Assembly (NCBI GenBank): GCA_022059125.1
Contig: JAEUWY010000004.1
Span: 3,596,001 to 3,660,000 of the forward strand
DNA length: 64,000 nucleotides
Direction of reading: 5' to 3'
DNA from: Corynespora cassiicola
Lineage: Eukaryota > Ascomycota > Dothideomycetes > Pleosporales > Corynesporascaceae
Numbering within the stretch: position 1 is the stretch's first letter; every line of letters begins with the position of its first letter. The notes beneath the pieces are model-generated. The model was not told the DNA's origin. It did not search any database and was given only the letters and a program-made list of their open reading frames with translations. Positions 1 through 10,070 of the stretch are shown one piece after another. The position numbers and the translations under genes were made by a program.

Positions 1-245
1 TCCAAGAACAAGTAAGGAACTAGTGAGTTTTGACGATTACACAATCGGACATGTCGCTAGCGCGTGACATGAAATTGATTGCAACGAGGAGGGTACAGAA
101 CAGGTCTGCAAGCAATTCATTCTATTGTGTATCTACACAGCCCCATCTAGTCTGCCAAGTTTTCTTGTGTATCAATCTTTCTGTTATCAAAGGCGCTTAC
201 TCCAAAGAATAAATACATCCTTATGTTTTCATCGCAGTGGCGGTG

Positions 246-2241
246 CTACTCATAGCCCGCAGGTTCCAATTTCTCAGGGAAGGAAGGCGCCTTGACGTTG
301 GTCGCGCAGGAATGCTTCCAATCTTTTGGCGTGAACTTATCGACAATTGACTTGAAGGCTTCCTATCATGTTTTTTAGCATTGGAATGTTTGAATCGGAT
401 CTGAGTGGCTTACGAGTGTGCAAAATGTGGTATCGCCATCCAAATGTTTCCCCTGAGGAACACAACCGGGTACCTGCATGACTCTGTCATTGTACCTTAT
501 GCGAACATAGTAATCCTTCAGCGCGTCTTTTTGTTGTGGAGTGAGATCTGTCAATGGCTTTCGCGCAATGCCCTCGGGCTCTGGGAGACGTCCGTCGACC
601 GCACTCTTGGTGCTGCCGAATAGTGAGGACCACCAACTTTGCGATTTAGTACTTTTTTGCTTTGCGACTTCTTCTCCAGATGCAAATGCGTCGGCTGTAG
701 CCGTATTCGGACCATCGTTACGTCGTTTACGGAACAGCTCGAAAGCAATGTGGCTAGTGAAAGGCGGCCACTTCTCACCCTCAAAAGCGCCCAAGCTAGT
801 CAATGTAGCAGCAAGGGTCGTATCGTGGCATCCTGAAAGAGCGAATTTGATGTCTGTCTCGCCGCCTCGGCCATGACCAAGGTTGCCATCATCGCCCCCT
901 ATCTCCACCAATCCATCGTTTCCATTATGTTCTACGCTGCCCGTCATACGGCCAGTGATGTCACCAAGCAGAGCACCAATTCCAAGCATGCGGTACTCTG
1001 CCGATTCTTTGTACCCGCTGTACCATTCTTCAACGCTGATCCTATCAATGATTTCTCGAGCCTTGGGGTCGTAGAACTCATTGGGGAGCTTTGTCTTGGG
1101 ACCGTGAGCGTCTGTGGCATTGATCGTGTCCATTATGCCAACGAGACGAGGGTGGGAGTCGACAGCAACGTTGGCATTACCGGGCATCCACTTGGAAAGT
1201 ACTTTGGAGAGATAAGCCATGTCTTCTGTGTCATTCCACCGGTCGGCAGTTCTTTGGGCAAATGCGCGGGTGAGGTGGGCAAACCTTTGGCATCTGGTGT
1301 CGTTGGGGAACAGGGTCTCATCACCAGGTGATCTCGTTATGATCGTGGGTGCCGGGAAGTCGGCAGTCCTGGCGCTTGGGGGGTAGAAGCCCCAGAAGGT
1401 CTGCTGGAGGGATTCCAGTGCACGAGGGATTGGAGTTGCTCGCAGGTAAATCATGTCGCTGTCGGCGATTAGGTTGGGCATAAACTTCAGCTGGTCAACA
1501 TATAGATGGCGTAGTCGCTGGCCCAAAGCCAGGGTCGTTTCGCGGCCTCTGTCGGTAAGCTCCCCGGGCTGGCTAAAGTAACGATCAGATAGGGGAAAAC
1601 AAGTCTGAATACCGGTAGCTTACCAAATGGCATCAAACTCTCCATTGGGACCGGATGCAATGACTGTAGGAAGGTTAGTCTAGCGTCACCAGTCGTGGAC
1701 CTCCATGAAACGAACCAGGTCCATCATCCATGCCGAAAGTCTCCAATCTTCGTCGGTATTTTAGGCCATCCCATTTCGACCAGTCTGTAGTGGTCATTAC
1801 TGCTCCAGCGAGCTGACGCGCCGCATTGCAGTACGGCCAGTCTTGATTGGATTAGTACAAGATCCAACCTGGCATATCAATGCTGCTTACAAGGCCGAAG
1901 GCCGGTCTAAGTTTATTATTAACATGGTGGGGATACAGCGGGTAGCCGCACTCACATTCTGAAATCGGGGTGTCACTGGTGCTCGCTCGCCTTTGTGTTC
2001 GTGTCAGTACCAAGGTAGGGATGCCTGCATGGGCGTGGTGTAACGCACCATGGCGAAGTAGCTTCAATTGGTCAGCCTGGATGCCAAATTGTGTAGTGCA
2101 GGGTATGCTACGAGTGTATCTACATGGGCGACAGAAAATAGCTTTGCTTACCACTTGCACGAGCTGCAGCTCAAGCTCCTTTGGGTAGAGCTTGGCGAGC
2201 TCCTCGCGCGTGTATGGTTGCCGAGGAGTATGCGTCGTCAT
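246..2241 (-). CDS. Histidine acid phosphatase (clade-2 histidine phosphatase), 8 exons
   Basis: Eight exons, read from high to low coordinate: 2241-2152, 2061-2049, 1990-1956, 1906-1891, 1841-1716, 1663-1624, 1572-414, 362-246. They sum to 531 aa with all phases consistent. The joined N-terminus gives LLRHGERAPVTPRFQN, the phospho-accepting RHGxRxP motif of histidine phosphatases. It is followed by YWPYCNAAR and CQPGELTDRGRET. Near the C-terminus, SGCHDTTLA supplies the HD proton-donor pair. Family members hydrolyse phosphomonoesters through a phosphohistidine intermediate; the substrate here is unknown. No clear signal peptide follows the ATG at 2241. An in-frame ATG at 2370 would add 43 residues and cannot be excluded. 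Exons 2 and 4 are only 13 and 16 nt. The acceptor of exon 2 is the least certain join, since an upstream CAG would make that exon 28 nt. The final exon adds a 39-residue tail; stopping at 375 instead would require ignoring a good GTAAGC donor. The gene is divergent from the PPR gene. Confidence 0.85.
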
Positions 2242-2667
2242 GATGGGCGCAGTCGAGAAGATGCAATTGGGAGATGGTGAAGAGGTCAAGGGCGCCGACC
2301 AGCGGGCATTCAATAGTACCGGGTTGGGTAAGTCGGGAGTGGAAGCTTCGAGGGCGCGGCTCTGCGTCACTCGCTAGGCGGCAGCGGGCGGAGGAGCATG
2401 GAGTTGGGCCCACCGAGACCCCATCTGGGACTAGTGGATTTTGGGGTTCGCGCTTCGGGTGCTCAGATCACGTCCACGTCGAAAAAGTGCCTAGGTAGGT
2501 ACTGCAGCTTATCGCGACACTCTACGCCTGCCACCGCGAAGGGGGCCATTGGATTCGGCAACCGTAAGTGAACCATGTAGCTGGGCGAGAGGACTTCGCT
2601 GATGCAGAAAGTACAGTTCCTGACTGCACCCTTTTCCCATGAGCTCGAGCTCCGGCTCAAAGCCGCC
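2242..2667. promoter_or_regulatory. Divergent promoter between acid phosphatase and PPR gene
   Basis: About 430 bases separate the two divergent starts. It holds one CCTAGG palindrome (2490-2495) followed by TAGGTAC. No TATA box or other convincing site was seen. Part of it is an open extension of the phosphatase frame up to 2370. Confidence 0.4.
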
Positions 2668-5499
2668 ATGATGAGCTACGTCTGCCGACAGTGCAGAAAC
2701 CGCCTGCACCAGCGCGTCGTCCTCCCAATAAAACCCCAGTGGCAGGCGCGGGCCACATTCATCTCTCTGCGCCGTGCCAGACCTGCCAAAGACACCGAGT
2801 CACAGCCATCCCCAGAACCTGCCCAGAACACAACGCCTGGCCAGGCACAGGCACGAGAGCACGACCCTTCGAGTCAACCTTGGACCCACCAGAATGATGG
2901 ACTACCACGCGCTCGGGTCGGCCGTTATTCTCGACATCTACAGACCCGGGAGGTGGACGAGTCAACGGTCCAGGGAGCGCCATCCGCCCCGGACAATGCT
3001 GCTGCCAACACTGCCGACATACAGATCGAAGCCCACACAAGGAAAGCCCACTCTTATGCGCAACCCATAAAGAGACATCTCAACCATGGTAATCTATCCC
3101 AAGCTTGGAGCTTGTTCCTGGAAACCTATTCTTCGAAAGACTGTGCCGCTATCAAGGATCCCACCCCGGACGACCTTCCTTTAGTGAATGGGAGCGCCAT
3201 CTTCGGACGGCTTCTCTATCATGTCAGTATGCAGTTTTCCAAAGGTGTAGAGGTGCCTGCTACTCCCAGCACTATCCTATTCCGGTACCAACAGCTAGAC
3301 CTGGCCACTCCATTGATGTGGAGGAACACATTCACCGTGCTGTGCGACCAGTTCATACTGGCCGTAGAAGAATCTTCACAAGAGAGAGCCGAACTTATTC
3401 TTTCGGAGCTACTATCTCTTTGGCGAATATTCTTTCAATGCAATGGAGCCGGTGCCAAGAATAGGGAGCTTGAAGCTATCAGCTCAGAATGGATCGGGAT
3501 CCCAAAAGAGGAGGAGCTTAAAGAATATGATCACACCTCTGCGGATCCCTTCTTTCCCGCTCGCTTGCAACAATATCATCCCAACTATGTTAGACACCCC
3601 GCTATAACACACGCTGCCGTGCTATTATTCAACATTTTCAATGGGTCATTTGATGGAAAATTCAAACTCCCAGACACGATACAGCAACAGGGCAGACCGA
3701 TTGCATTCTTCATCGCACGCCTTTTGGCAAACGCAAGACTCTCGACTGTCACGACCAATTGGACTGGATCACCTGCATTATCAACATTGTCCGACACCTC
3801 TAAAGCAAAAATAATCGAGCAGATCCAATCTGCCCCAAAACAAGCCTTGATATTTGTCAAGACTCATGGCCTGACCTCAGGTCCGGAAGCTGAGTCACTC
3901 GACCCTGAACTTGTCAAGGAACAGCTCTTCATCGCAAGGATCGCACGAGCTATCTTGGCCCAATCTAATGTGCCGGCCATCGAAAGACTATGGGCGGAAG
4001 TGCTCCGTGCCTACACTATAAAGGACGGGAGACCTGCGATACCTCAATCCATCTACAACATATTCCTCTCGGGTTACTTGAAAATGTATCAAGCGCCGCG
4101 CTCCGTCGAAGTATGGAATCATATGGTTGCCCACGGCGTCAAGCCTGATGTCAAAACCTGGACCGCCATGCTTGAAGGTTGTGGGAAGGCTAGGGACGAG
4201 GCTGGCTTAGAGGCAGTTTGGTCGAAGATGCTGGCTGCTGGTATAGAGCCAGATAACTATGCCTGGACGACGCGGATTCACTCTCTCGCTGCCATTCGCA
4301 GAATCAACACAGCCTTCCGAGCCATGGATGAAATGGGGAAAAGGTGGCTCGCAGCAGAACAAGCCATTCGCATCCAGGACCAATCCAGCAAACGTTCCGC
4401 TTCATCGATGAAGGCCACAAATCCAACAACAAAACCTTCCATCACTATCGTCGACGCCGCCATCTCCGGAATAGCCGCTGCACCAGAGAAGAATATCTCA
4501 TACGACCGAAAGATTGGCTTCATCCAGAAGATCCTCCAGTGGGCCAGCAATTTTCAGATCAAGCCTGATGTTCGCACCTACAACTTACTGATCAAGGTGT
4601 ACATGTCTGGGGGTAACTATGCCGTGGTTCCAAAACTTCTCAAGCAGATGGAGCTCGAGGGGATTGAAGCCGATATAGCTACTTACACGATGCTCATCAA
4701 CGCTGCATTCGAAAACCAACAGTTCAGTCATTTCTCCGAAGCCGAACAGACCCAACATATCCTTGAACTATTCTCAGATCTCGAGGCAGCAGGACTAAAG
4801 CTGAACGCTTACGTCTACTCATCCATTATCGATAGACTTCTCAAGCACCATAACAATGTCTCAGCCGTCAGGACTGTCCTGAGTCACATGGCAGCGAAGG
4901 GCATGATTCCAAGCCCCCACATCTACACCAGTCTCTTCACATTTTATTTCCAACAAACGCCGCCAAATATCGCAGCTATAGATTCATTATGGACGCAGAT
5001 CAATCAGACCCCGGGTGTTGAAACTGACAGGCATCTGTTTGATCGATTAATCGAAGGATATGCGGGCGTCGGGGAAGTTGGCAAGATGATGGCAGTTCTC
5101 ACGCAGATGTCATCTCATGGGAAGCTGCCCTCCTGGACTGCCCTCACATCAGTTGTTCAAACTCTTCTAGAGGCGAGAGACCACGAAAGAGCGCGCCGAG
5201 TTATCAGAGATGTGCAGTTTGGACAGGGCGTTGCAAAGGGCGGCATTACAGGTGGCCAATTTGGCCAGAGGGACTTTTACAATCTTCTCTCCAGCTTCGA
5301 CCCGGAGCTGGCGTCGCCATTTGCTGAATACCGACAGCAGAATGTTGATGGCACTGATGTGAGGTTCTCCACTGAGGACGCCATGGCCTCGGAGGAGATG
5401 GGGGAGGCACGAGGGGCCAGCGGCAATGAAGATTTCGACTTGTACGATAGGTCAGCCCGGACGTCTGAAAATGGTTCGGTCGGTGGCGTACCATTGTAA
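2668..5499 (+). CDS. Mitochondrial pentatricopeptide-repeat (PPR) protein
   Basis: A single-exon frame of about 943 aa. I start it at the tandem ATG at 2668/2671, in the good context GCCGCCATGATG. This puts an Arg-rich, acid-poor leader (MSYVCRQCRNRL, later RATFISLRRAR) at the N-terminus, typical of a mitochondrial presequence. The frame is open back to an ATG at 2602, which would spoil that leader. From about residue 430 the protein has 35-residue helical-hairpin repeats with PPR signatures, such as MVAHGVKPDVKTWTAMLEGC, KMLAAGIEPDNYAWTTRI, IKPDVRTYNLLIKVYMSGG, MELEGIEADIATYTMLINAA and MAAKGMIPSPHIYTSLFTFY. PPR proteins bind organellar RNA and control its maturation or translation. Fungal proteins of this size include the Pet309/CYA-5 type COX1 factors, but that orthology is inferred, not shown. 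The tail after about residue 880 is acidic and low-complexity. Confidence 0.85.
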   Translation: MMSYVCRQCRNRLHQRVVLPIKPQWQARATFISLRRARPAKDTESQPSPEPAQNTTPGQAQAREHDPSSQPWTHQNDGLPRARVGRYSRHLQTREVDESTVQGAPSAPDNAAANTADIQIEAHTRKAHSYAQPIKRHLNHGNLSQAWSLFLETYSSKDCAAIKDPTPDDLPLVNGSAIFGRLLYHVSMQFSKGVEVPATPSTILFRYQQLDLATPLMWRNTFTVLCDQFILAVEESSQERAELILSELLSLWRIFFQCNGAGAKNRELEAISSEWIGIPKEEELKEYDHTSADPFFPARLQQYHPNYVRHPAITHAAVLLFNIFNGSFDGKFKLPDTIQQQGRPIAFFIARLLANARLSTVTTNWTGSPALSTLSDTSKAKIIEQIQSAPKQALIFVKTHGLTSGPEAESLDPELVKEQLFIARIARAILAQSNVPAIERLWAEVLRAYTIKDGRPAIPQSIYNIFLSGYLKMYQAPRSVEVWNHMVAHGVKPDVKTWTAMLEGCGKARDEAGLEAVWSKMLAAGIEPDNYAWTTRIHSLAAIRRINTAFRAMDEMGKRWLAAEQAIRIQDQSSKRSASSMKATNPTTKPSITIVDAAISGIAAAPEKNISYDRKIGFIQKILQWASNFQIKPDVRTYNLLIKVYMSGGNYAVVPKLLKQMELEGIEADIATYTMLINAAFENQQFSHFSEAEQTQHILELFSDLEAAGLKLNAYVYSSIIDRLLKHHNNVSAVRTVLSHMAAKGMIPSPHIYTSLFTFYFQQTPPNIAAIDSLWTQINQTPGVETDRHLFDRLIEGYAGVGEVGKMMAVLTQMSSHGKLPSWTALTSVVQTLLEARDHERARRVIRDVQFGQGVAKGGITGGQFGQRDFYNLLSSFDPELASPFAEYRQQNVDGTDVRFSTEDAMASEEMGEARGASGNEDFDLYDRSARTSENGSVGGVPL

Positions 5500-7590
5500 C
5501 AGTCGACATTACAGATTCGGAAGCCACCCACTGCATCAACAAACAAGTCTAAAGAAGATGTCAAAGGTGTCAACTGTACCAAAATGTACCAAAAAATGTA
5601 CCAAAAGTAGTGTTTGTAGGACAGTCGACGTAAATGCAAGATACCATTGGATATTGTTCCTTCAAAAGACAAAGATCGGGCAGAAACCTCCCCCTTGGAC
5701 GTGGTATTGCGTAACCGCAATAGATAGATTTCCCCCCGTCTCGATAGGCCGAGCATGTCTCACTCAAGATCTCGACGCCCATTGTGCGCGTAGCTCGAGA
5801 TCGGGCCACGGCCCACGAGGTCCCATGTCATCTTATTTTGTTCTCCTCATTTCATTCCCGTCCCTCCTCTGCGGCGAGATGAAGCACCCAGCAGCACGGC
5901 GGTGGAAGAAAGGGCTCGCTTCGCCAAACCGAACCGAACCAGCTAGGCACTAAAACCGCGATTTTTCTCTCGATAGACGCCCGATCGAGGCGATGACGCG
6001 GACAGTCTGGCATTCAGGCAACGCAAACATCACCATGGCGGGAGGCCATGACGGGAGGCCATGACGAGTCCCCCGTCCTCACCGTGTTTCAGGAGATCGT
6101 CGTGTGCCCGGCATGCTTTGGGAAAGTTGCGCCGGTGGTTACTTGGGTGGGTTGGTTCGTTGGCTGGCTGTGGTGAAGGAGTAGAGAGCGGCATGGCCCC
6201 CTTTCTTGCTTCTTGCTGTCTCGCCATCCCTAGTCCCTCTGAATTGGGAGGCTAGGAGTGTGTGGCTTGCGGTGGTGAGGTTGGTGATGGTGGAAGGGAG
6301 ACGTAATGGGCCCGTTTTGCATGATGACGGACTTGGATACACTTTTGGCAGACAGAACGACTGCGCGTGCAATGTTGGATGCGGCTACATGCCTGGTTGG
6401 GCCTACGTAAAGTAGATGGTCCACCTGGGATGAGGCATTGTCTACGGATTTTCAAAGAAGATACTTAGATAGGATTACGGCTGTTTTGACCTGAGTAGTC
6501 CACATGCTGCACGCAAGAGGCTCGACTGTGGCCGGTCTTCGCCGCTGTGCTTCTAGAAGTCGGGATCGCCAGGTGCATGGCTTGAAGTGGATAGGTACCT
6601 CGAAACCAGCAGTGCTAGTAGGCGTGTTGTTTGCTATCCTTGCCCTTCTACAAAGAGTGCGTAAGCACACCAAACACCATTCTGCTTCCCCTGTTGAGCT
6701 GAAAGACCCGCCATGGGACCATATGAATCATTTCCCTGACCTAGGCGTGAGCATGGGCATTGTCAGCCACTGGAAACGCACAACACTAATCGTGACTCGA
6801 TTTTGGCCATGTCTGTGGTGTAGCATAGCACGCGCCTGTAGCCAGTCGGACCTACCTCTTTGCCTCTTTCCTTTCTTTAGTTCACGTAGACCGATGAGAG
6901 AGAAAAATTCTTCCGTAAGACCCAGCGATCATATGTTGCTGGTCGACCTATATCCCATGCTCGCGGAGGGTAGCCGAAACCCGTCGTTATCTCGGAGCGA
7001 CCCATGGTCAATTTGGATCTTTCGGATACTGACCGAGGCAAGCTCATCCCATGTCTTCAATTCCGGGGCAGGACCAAAGGGGCTTGAAAGAGGGCGCTAG
7101 GGGGGGGAAACAAAGGTTTGTGCGTAAGATAGGGCTTCGGGGGAAAAGCATGTCGAGACTGAGGCTGCACAATGCACCGGCCTTAAAGCTTCGTGATGTG
7201 GGGGGCATTGTGGGCCGCACGAGAAGGGTCAAGGGAGCGTCGGGTGATGGACCGGGGGTTGGAAGTTTTTCTCAAAGAGAAGGAGTGTTCCGCGAGTGGT
7301 GGGTTTATGTAAGGGGTTTATGCGGCATGTTCCGGAAGGTTTATGCGCTGGCGATTGGCTATGGGAAACCTAGTCAGATTGAGAGAGTTTCGGGGCAGAG
7401 AGAGAAAATGGCAGAGGGGCCTGGCTACTAGAAAGTATGCAACGACAGGTTAGGGTTGAACTTCGGTGACAGCCTTTGTGACTAGCAGTCCTGACAGCGA
7501 GGGTAATGTAGAAGGAAAAAGGCATTTCCAAGAACGCGCGTCCAGACCGTCAGAACCCTACACCAGTTCACCTCAGCAAACGGTGCGCTC

Positions 7591-7623
7591 CCGATAGCAC
7601 ATCGTGCGAAAATGTGCTATCGG
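7591..7623. repeat. Perfect 12-bp inverted repeat (hairpin)
   Basis: CCGATAGCACAT at 7591-7602 is the exact reverse complement of ATGTGCTATCGG at 7612-7623, with a 9-nt loop. It lies in the gene-free region. Function unknown. Confidence 0.75.
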
Positions 7624-9310
7624 CCGAGATGGCCTTTTGCTAAGCCCACTGTTCGACTCGTGGCCATGCACCAAGAGATCATGGAGGTAAATTGCTGGGC
7701 TGCGGAAGGATTCCGCTAGCTTGCTTTGCACCGATTCGAGTAAGACTGGCATTATTTTCACCGAAGACCTAGGGACAGCCAAGGGACAGTCCGTCAGAAG
7801 GGGGAACAACGCTGTATCGTGCAATGGGGCTGAACGATGAGAACGCACAAGGCGCCCAGGGATACCAGGCGCAGCGCCCACGCTCCGGTCAAGGTGAGCA
7901 GAGCTGGAATGCTCAAGATGGATGTTCGTATTTGATATGAAAGACTTTGGCCAAGCAAAGTTCAGCCTTGTTCAATAAGCAAGTGTAAGATTGACGATGC
8001 CCAGGGCGTGGCGAAGGGAGGTATAAACGAGCTGGGCGTACGATAGCTGATAGCCGAGAGCAAAACGATCACCGGTGTGGGAGGATGATTGTGATGATGT
8101 GGATCATGGAGGCTTGAATGTACAAGCGTCCGACTTGGTCTCCGCAGCACATGTGGGCAGTACATGGTGGCAGGAGAGAGGAAGCTGGTGGACAAACACA
8201 GGTTACAGGGACGTGACAGCTGAACTTGACACGGTGCAGGGCGTCTGGATTGGGCGTGGCGCAGTGGGTTGAGGCGAGCTCTGCGCATTTTCTCCGGCAC
8301 CATGCCGGCAGATCGCTGAGCATGTTTCGGTGCCACATCGGACTCCCTGAACAGACAGTTCGGTCGTCGAGGCAGAGGGCGGGGCGGGACAATTCAAGGG
8401 CTCGAGCTGTGCCCGTGGGCGGGCGTCTGTTCTCGAATCTCATGGGATGGGGAGAAGGGAATGGAGATCCGCAAGCGCGTGGACAAGGGCGAATCATTCA
8501 TATCGGCACTTTTCGCTCTTGGTCGCTGGGCACAAGAGTGACAGACGTCTGGTCGCCGCGACCCACAAGGCGGTCCTAGGGCGTTTCAAGACTACGGTGC
8601 TGGGGACCGCGGATCGATGTCATTCTGTGGTCCAGGACAGCTGAGGTCGTTGATAGTGTAACGGATAATTGCCGTATCGGGCGAGTCTGAGGGATTTTGC
8701 GAAAGGGGAGAAGTGTGTTGTAAGATATTGGGATAAAAAACACAGAGGATGCTGACTTTGGTCCGAGACTGGACGTCGGTGGTGCTTACCATGATTGCCC
8801 GATGGTTTGACGTTGTTCAAGCAGAGGAGGGTAGAAATGGGGTGCCGAGAGTTAGAAGGGCAGAAGGTGTAAGCGTGCATGACGGCATCCTGGCCCGGCA
8901 CGGCAGCCGGTGGTTGGCAGTTGGCAGGAGCGGCGAACAGCAACAAAGGTAAACGACACAGAGCAGGTGCGGAGACTCGAGGCTTTGGACTCTAAGCCTC
9001 GACCAGACATGCAGCAGAGGAGGGGGGGCTGCCCAAAGGAGCATGACGGTTGGCCAGGACGGAGGGTGGCTACTCGCAAGCTGCCCCAAAGCGGGAGAGC
9101 TGGATGCAGCACAGCCTCCCCAGATGGCCCATCTGGTTGGCTTGCTGGCTGCAGAGGACGTCGACGTCGGCGTCGGCGAGAAGGCGCCGACCGTGCGTGC
9201 GTAATCCTGCCCTTGGACGCTGTCTGCTAGCCAGCGCCGGTTCTCGGTTGGACTGGTGTGTGATGCTGCCAACGGTTGGCGCCGGACTCGGCTTGGGGGA
9301 GCATGTTGGA

Positions 9311-9353
9311 GGGGATGGGGATGGGGATGGGGACGGCGATGGCGATGGCGGCG

Positions 9354-9384
<31 letters not shown>

Positions 9385-9390
9385 CGATGG
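9311..9390. repeat. Hexanucleotide microsatellite (GGGGAT / GGCGAT / GACAGC)
   Basis: About 80 bases of degenerate 6-nt units: GGGGAT copies grade into GGCGAT and then GACAGC. It sits about 700 bases upstream of the bZIP start. Being a multiple of 3, it keeps long spurious frames open on both strands. Confidence 0.85.
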
Positions 9391-10070
9391 ATGGGAGGCG
9401 GCGGCAGACGGTGGCAGACGTTGACGGGCCGAGCATGATTGTTGCGGTAAATTACGGCTCGATTGGGACGCGATTGGGACCGGCGGGCAGGGCAGCGATC
9501 AGGGGAGGCCCGCCGACCAAAGAGGACAGCGGCCGAGAGAGCGAGGGCTGGGGTGCTGCCCTGGTGGTGCCCTGGTGGTGCCCAGGCGGTGCCAGTGGCA
9601 GCGGCCCCCCGTGTATTTTTGGCCGTGGGCTCCGCCTCACAGTGAAACGCCTCCCCGACGCCGACCCAGCAAAAGGCCTCCTGCGCCCACCACGCTCCAC
9701 GCTCGCTCGCATCCATCTTCCGATCATCATCACCCTCCTCCCTTCCCCATCGCTCGTTCATCCCAACCAAACCGCCATCCGCCTGCCATCGCACCCGCCG
9801 TCGCCCTCGCACCCGCCATCGCACTCCCACTGCCGGCGCGCAGACCCAAGAGGTGAGCAACGGCCAGGCTAAGCCACGGTTGCGGAACAAGCGGGAAAAG
9901 GAAGCGAGCTGACGACGACTTTTAGACGCCTAGCCGGTCCCGTCACCCAAGCGACTCTGCGACACGACCACCTCGCAACTCCCGCAACACCACCAGCACA
10001 ACCTTGACGCCTGTCGGGCCCTCTTCTTCCCACCTGCCCCTCGCACGTTTGTTTACCGTCGTCGCCCCCC

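Larger units (their letters stand above)
5500..10070. other. Gene-free 4.6 kb region upstream of the bZIP gene
   Basis: I found no frame here with recognisable protein features or credible splicing. The region holds short direct repeats of GGGAGGCCATGAC near 6040-6063, a perfect 12-bp hairpin at 7591-7623 and a GC-rich hexamer microsatellite at 9311-9390. Pyrimidine-rich sequence continues up to the bZIP start. It is probably a large regulatory region and/or a long 5' leader of the transcription factor. An unrecognised non-coding RNA or a small orphan gene cannot be excluded. Confidence 0.5.

Noticed and set aside
5567..5608. Short TGTACCAAAA repeats after the PPR gene
   Set aside because: Three imperfect 9-11-nt copies only; no spacer structure, so not a CRISPR or a satellite.
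6504..7100. 198-codon plus-strand frame in the gene desert
   Set aside because: No domain, no signal, no splice continuation and mixed composition; chance length in GC-rich DNA.
7611..7672. Possible tRNA (GGCCGAGATGGCC followed by GTTCGACTC)
   Set aside because: A-box- and B-box-like words are present, but no acceptor, D or anticodon stem can be folded.
8817..9890. 357-codon minus-strand frame
   Set aside because: Kept open by the hexamer microsatellite and GC-rich sequence; His/Arg-rich low-complexity translation.
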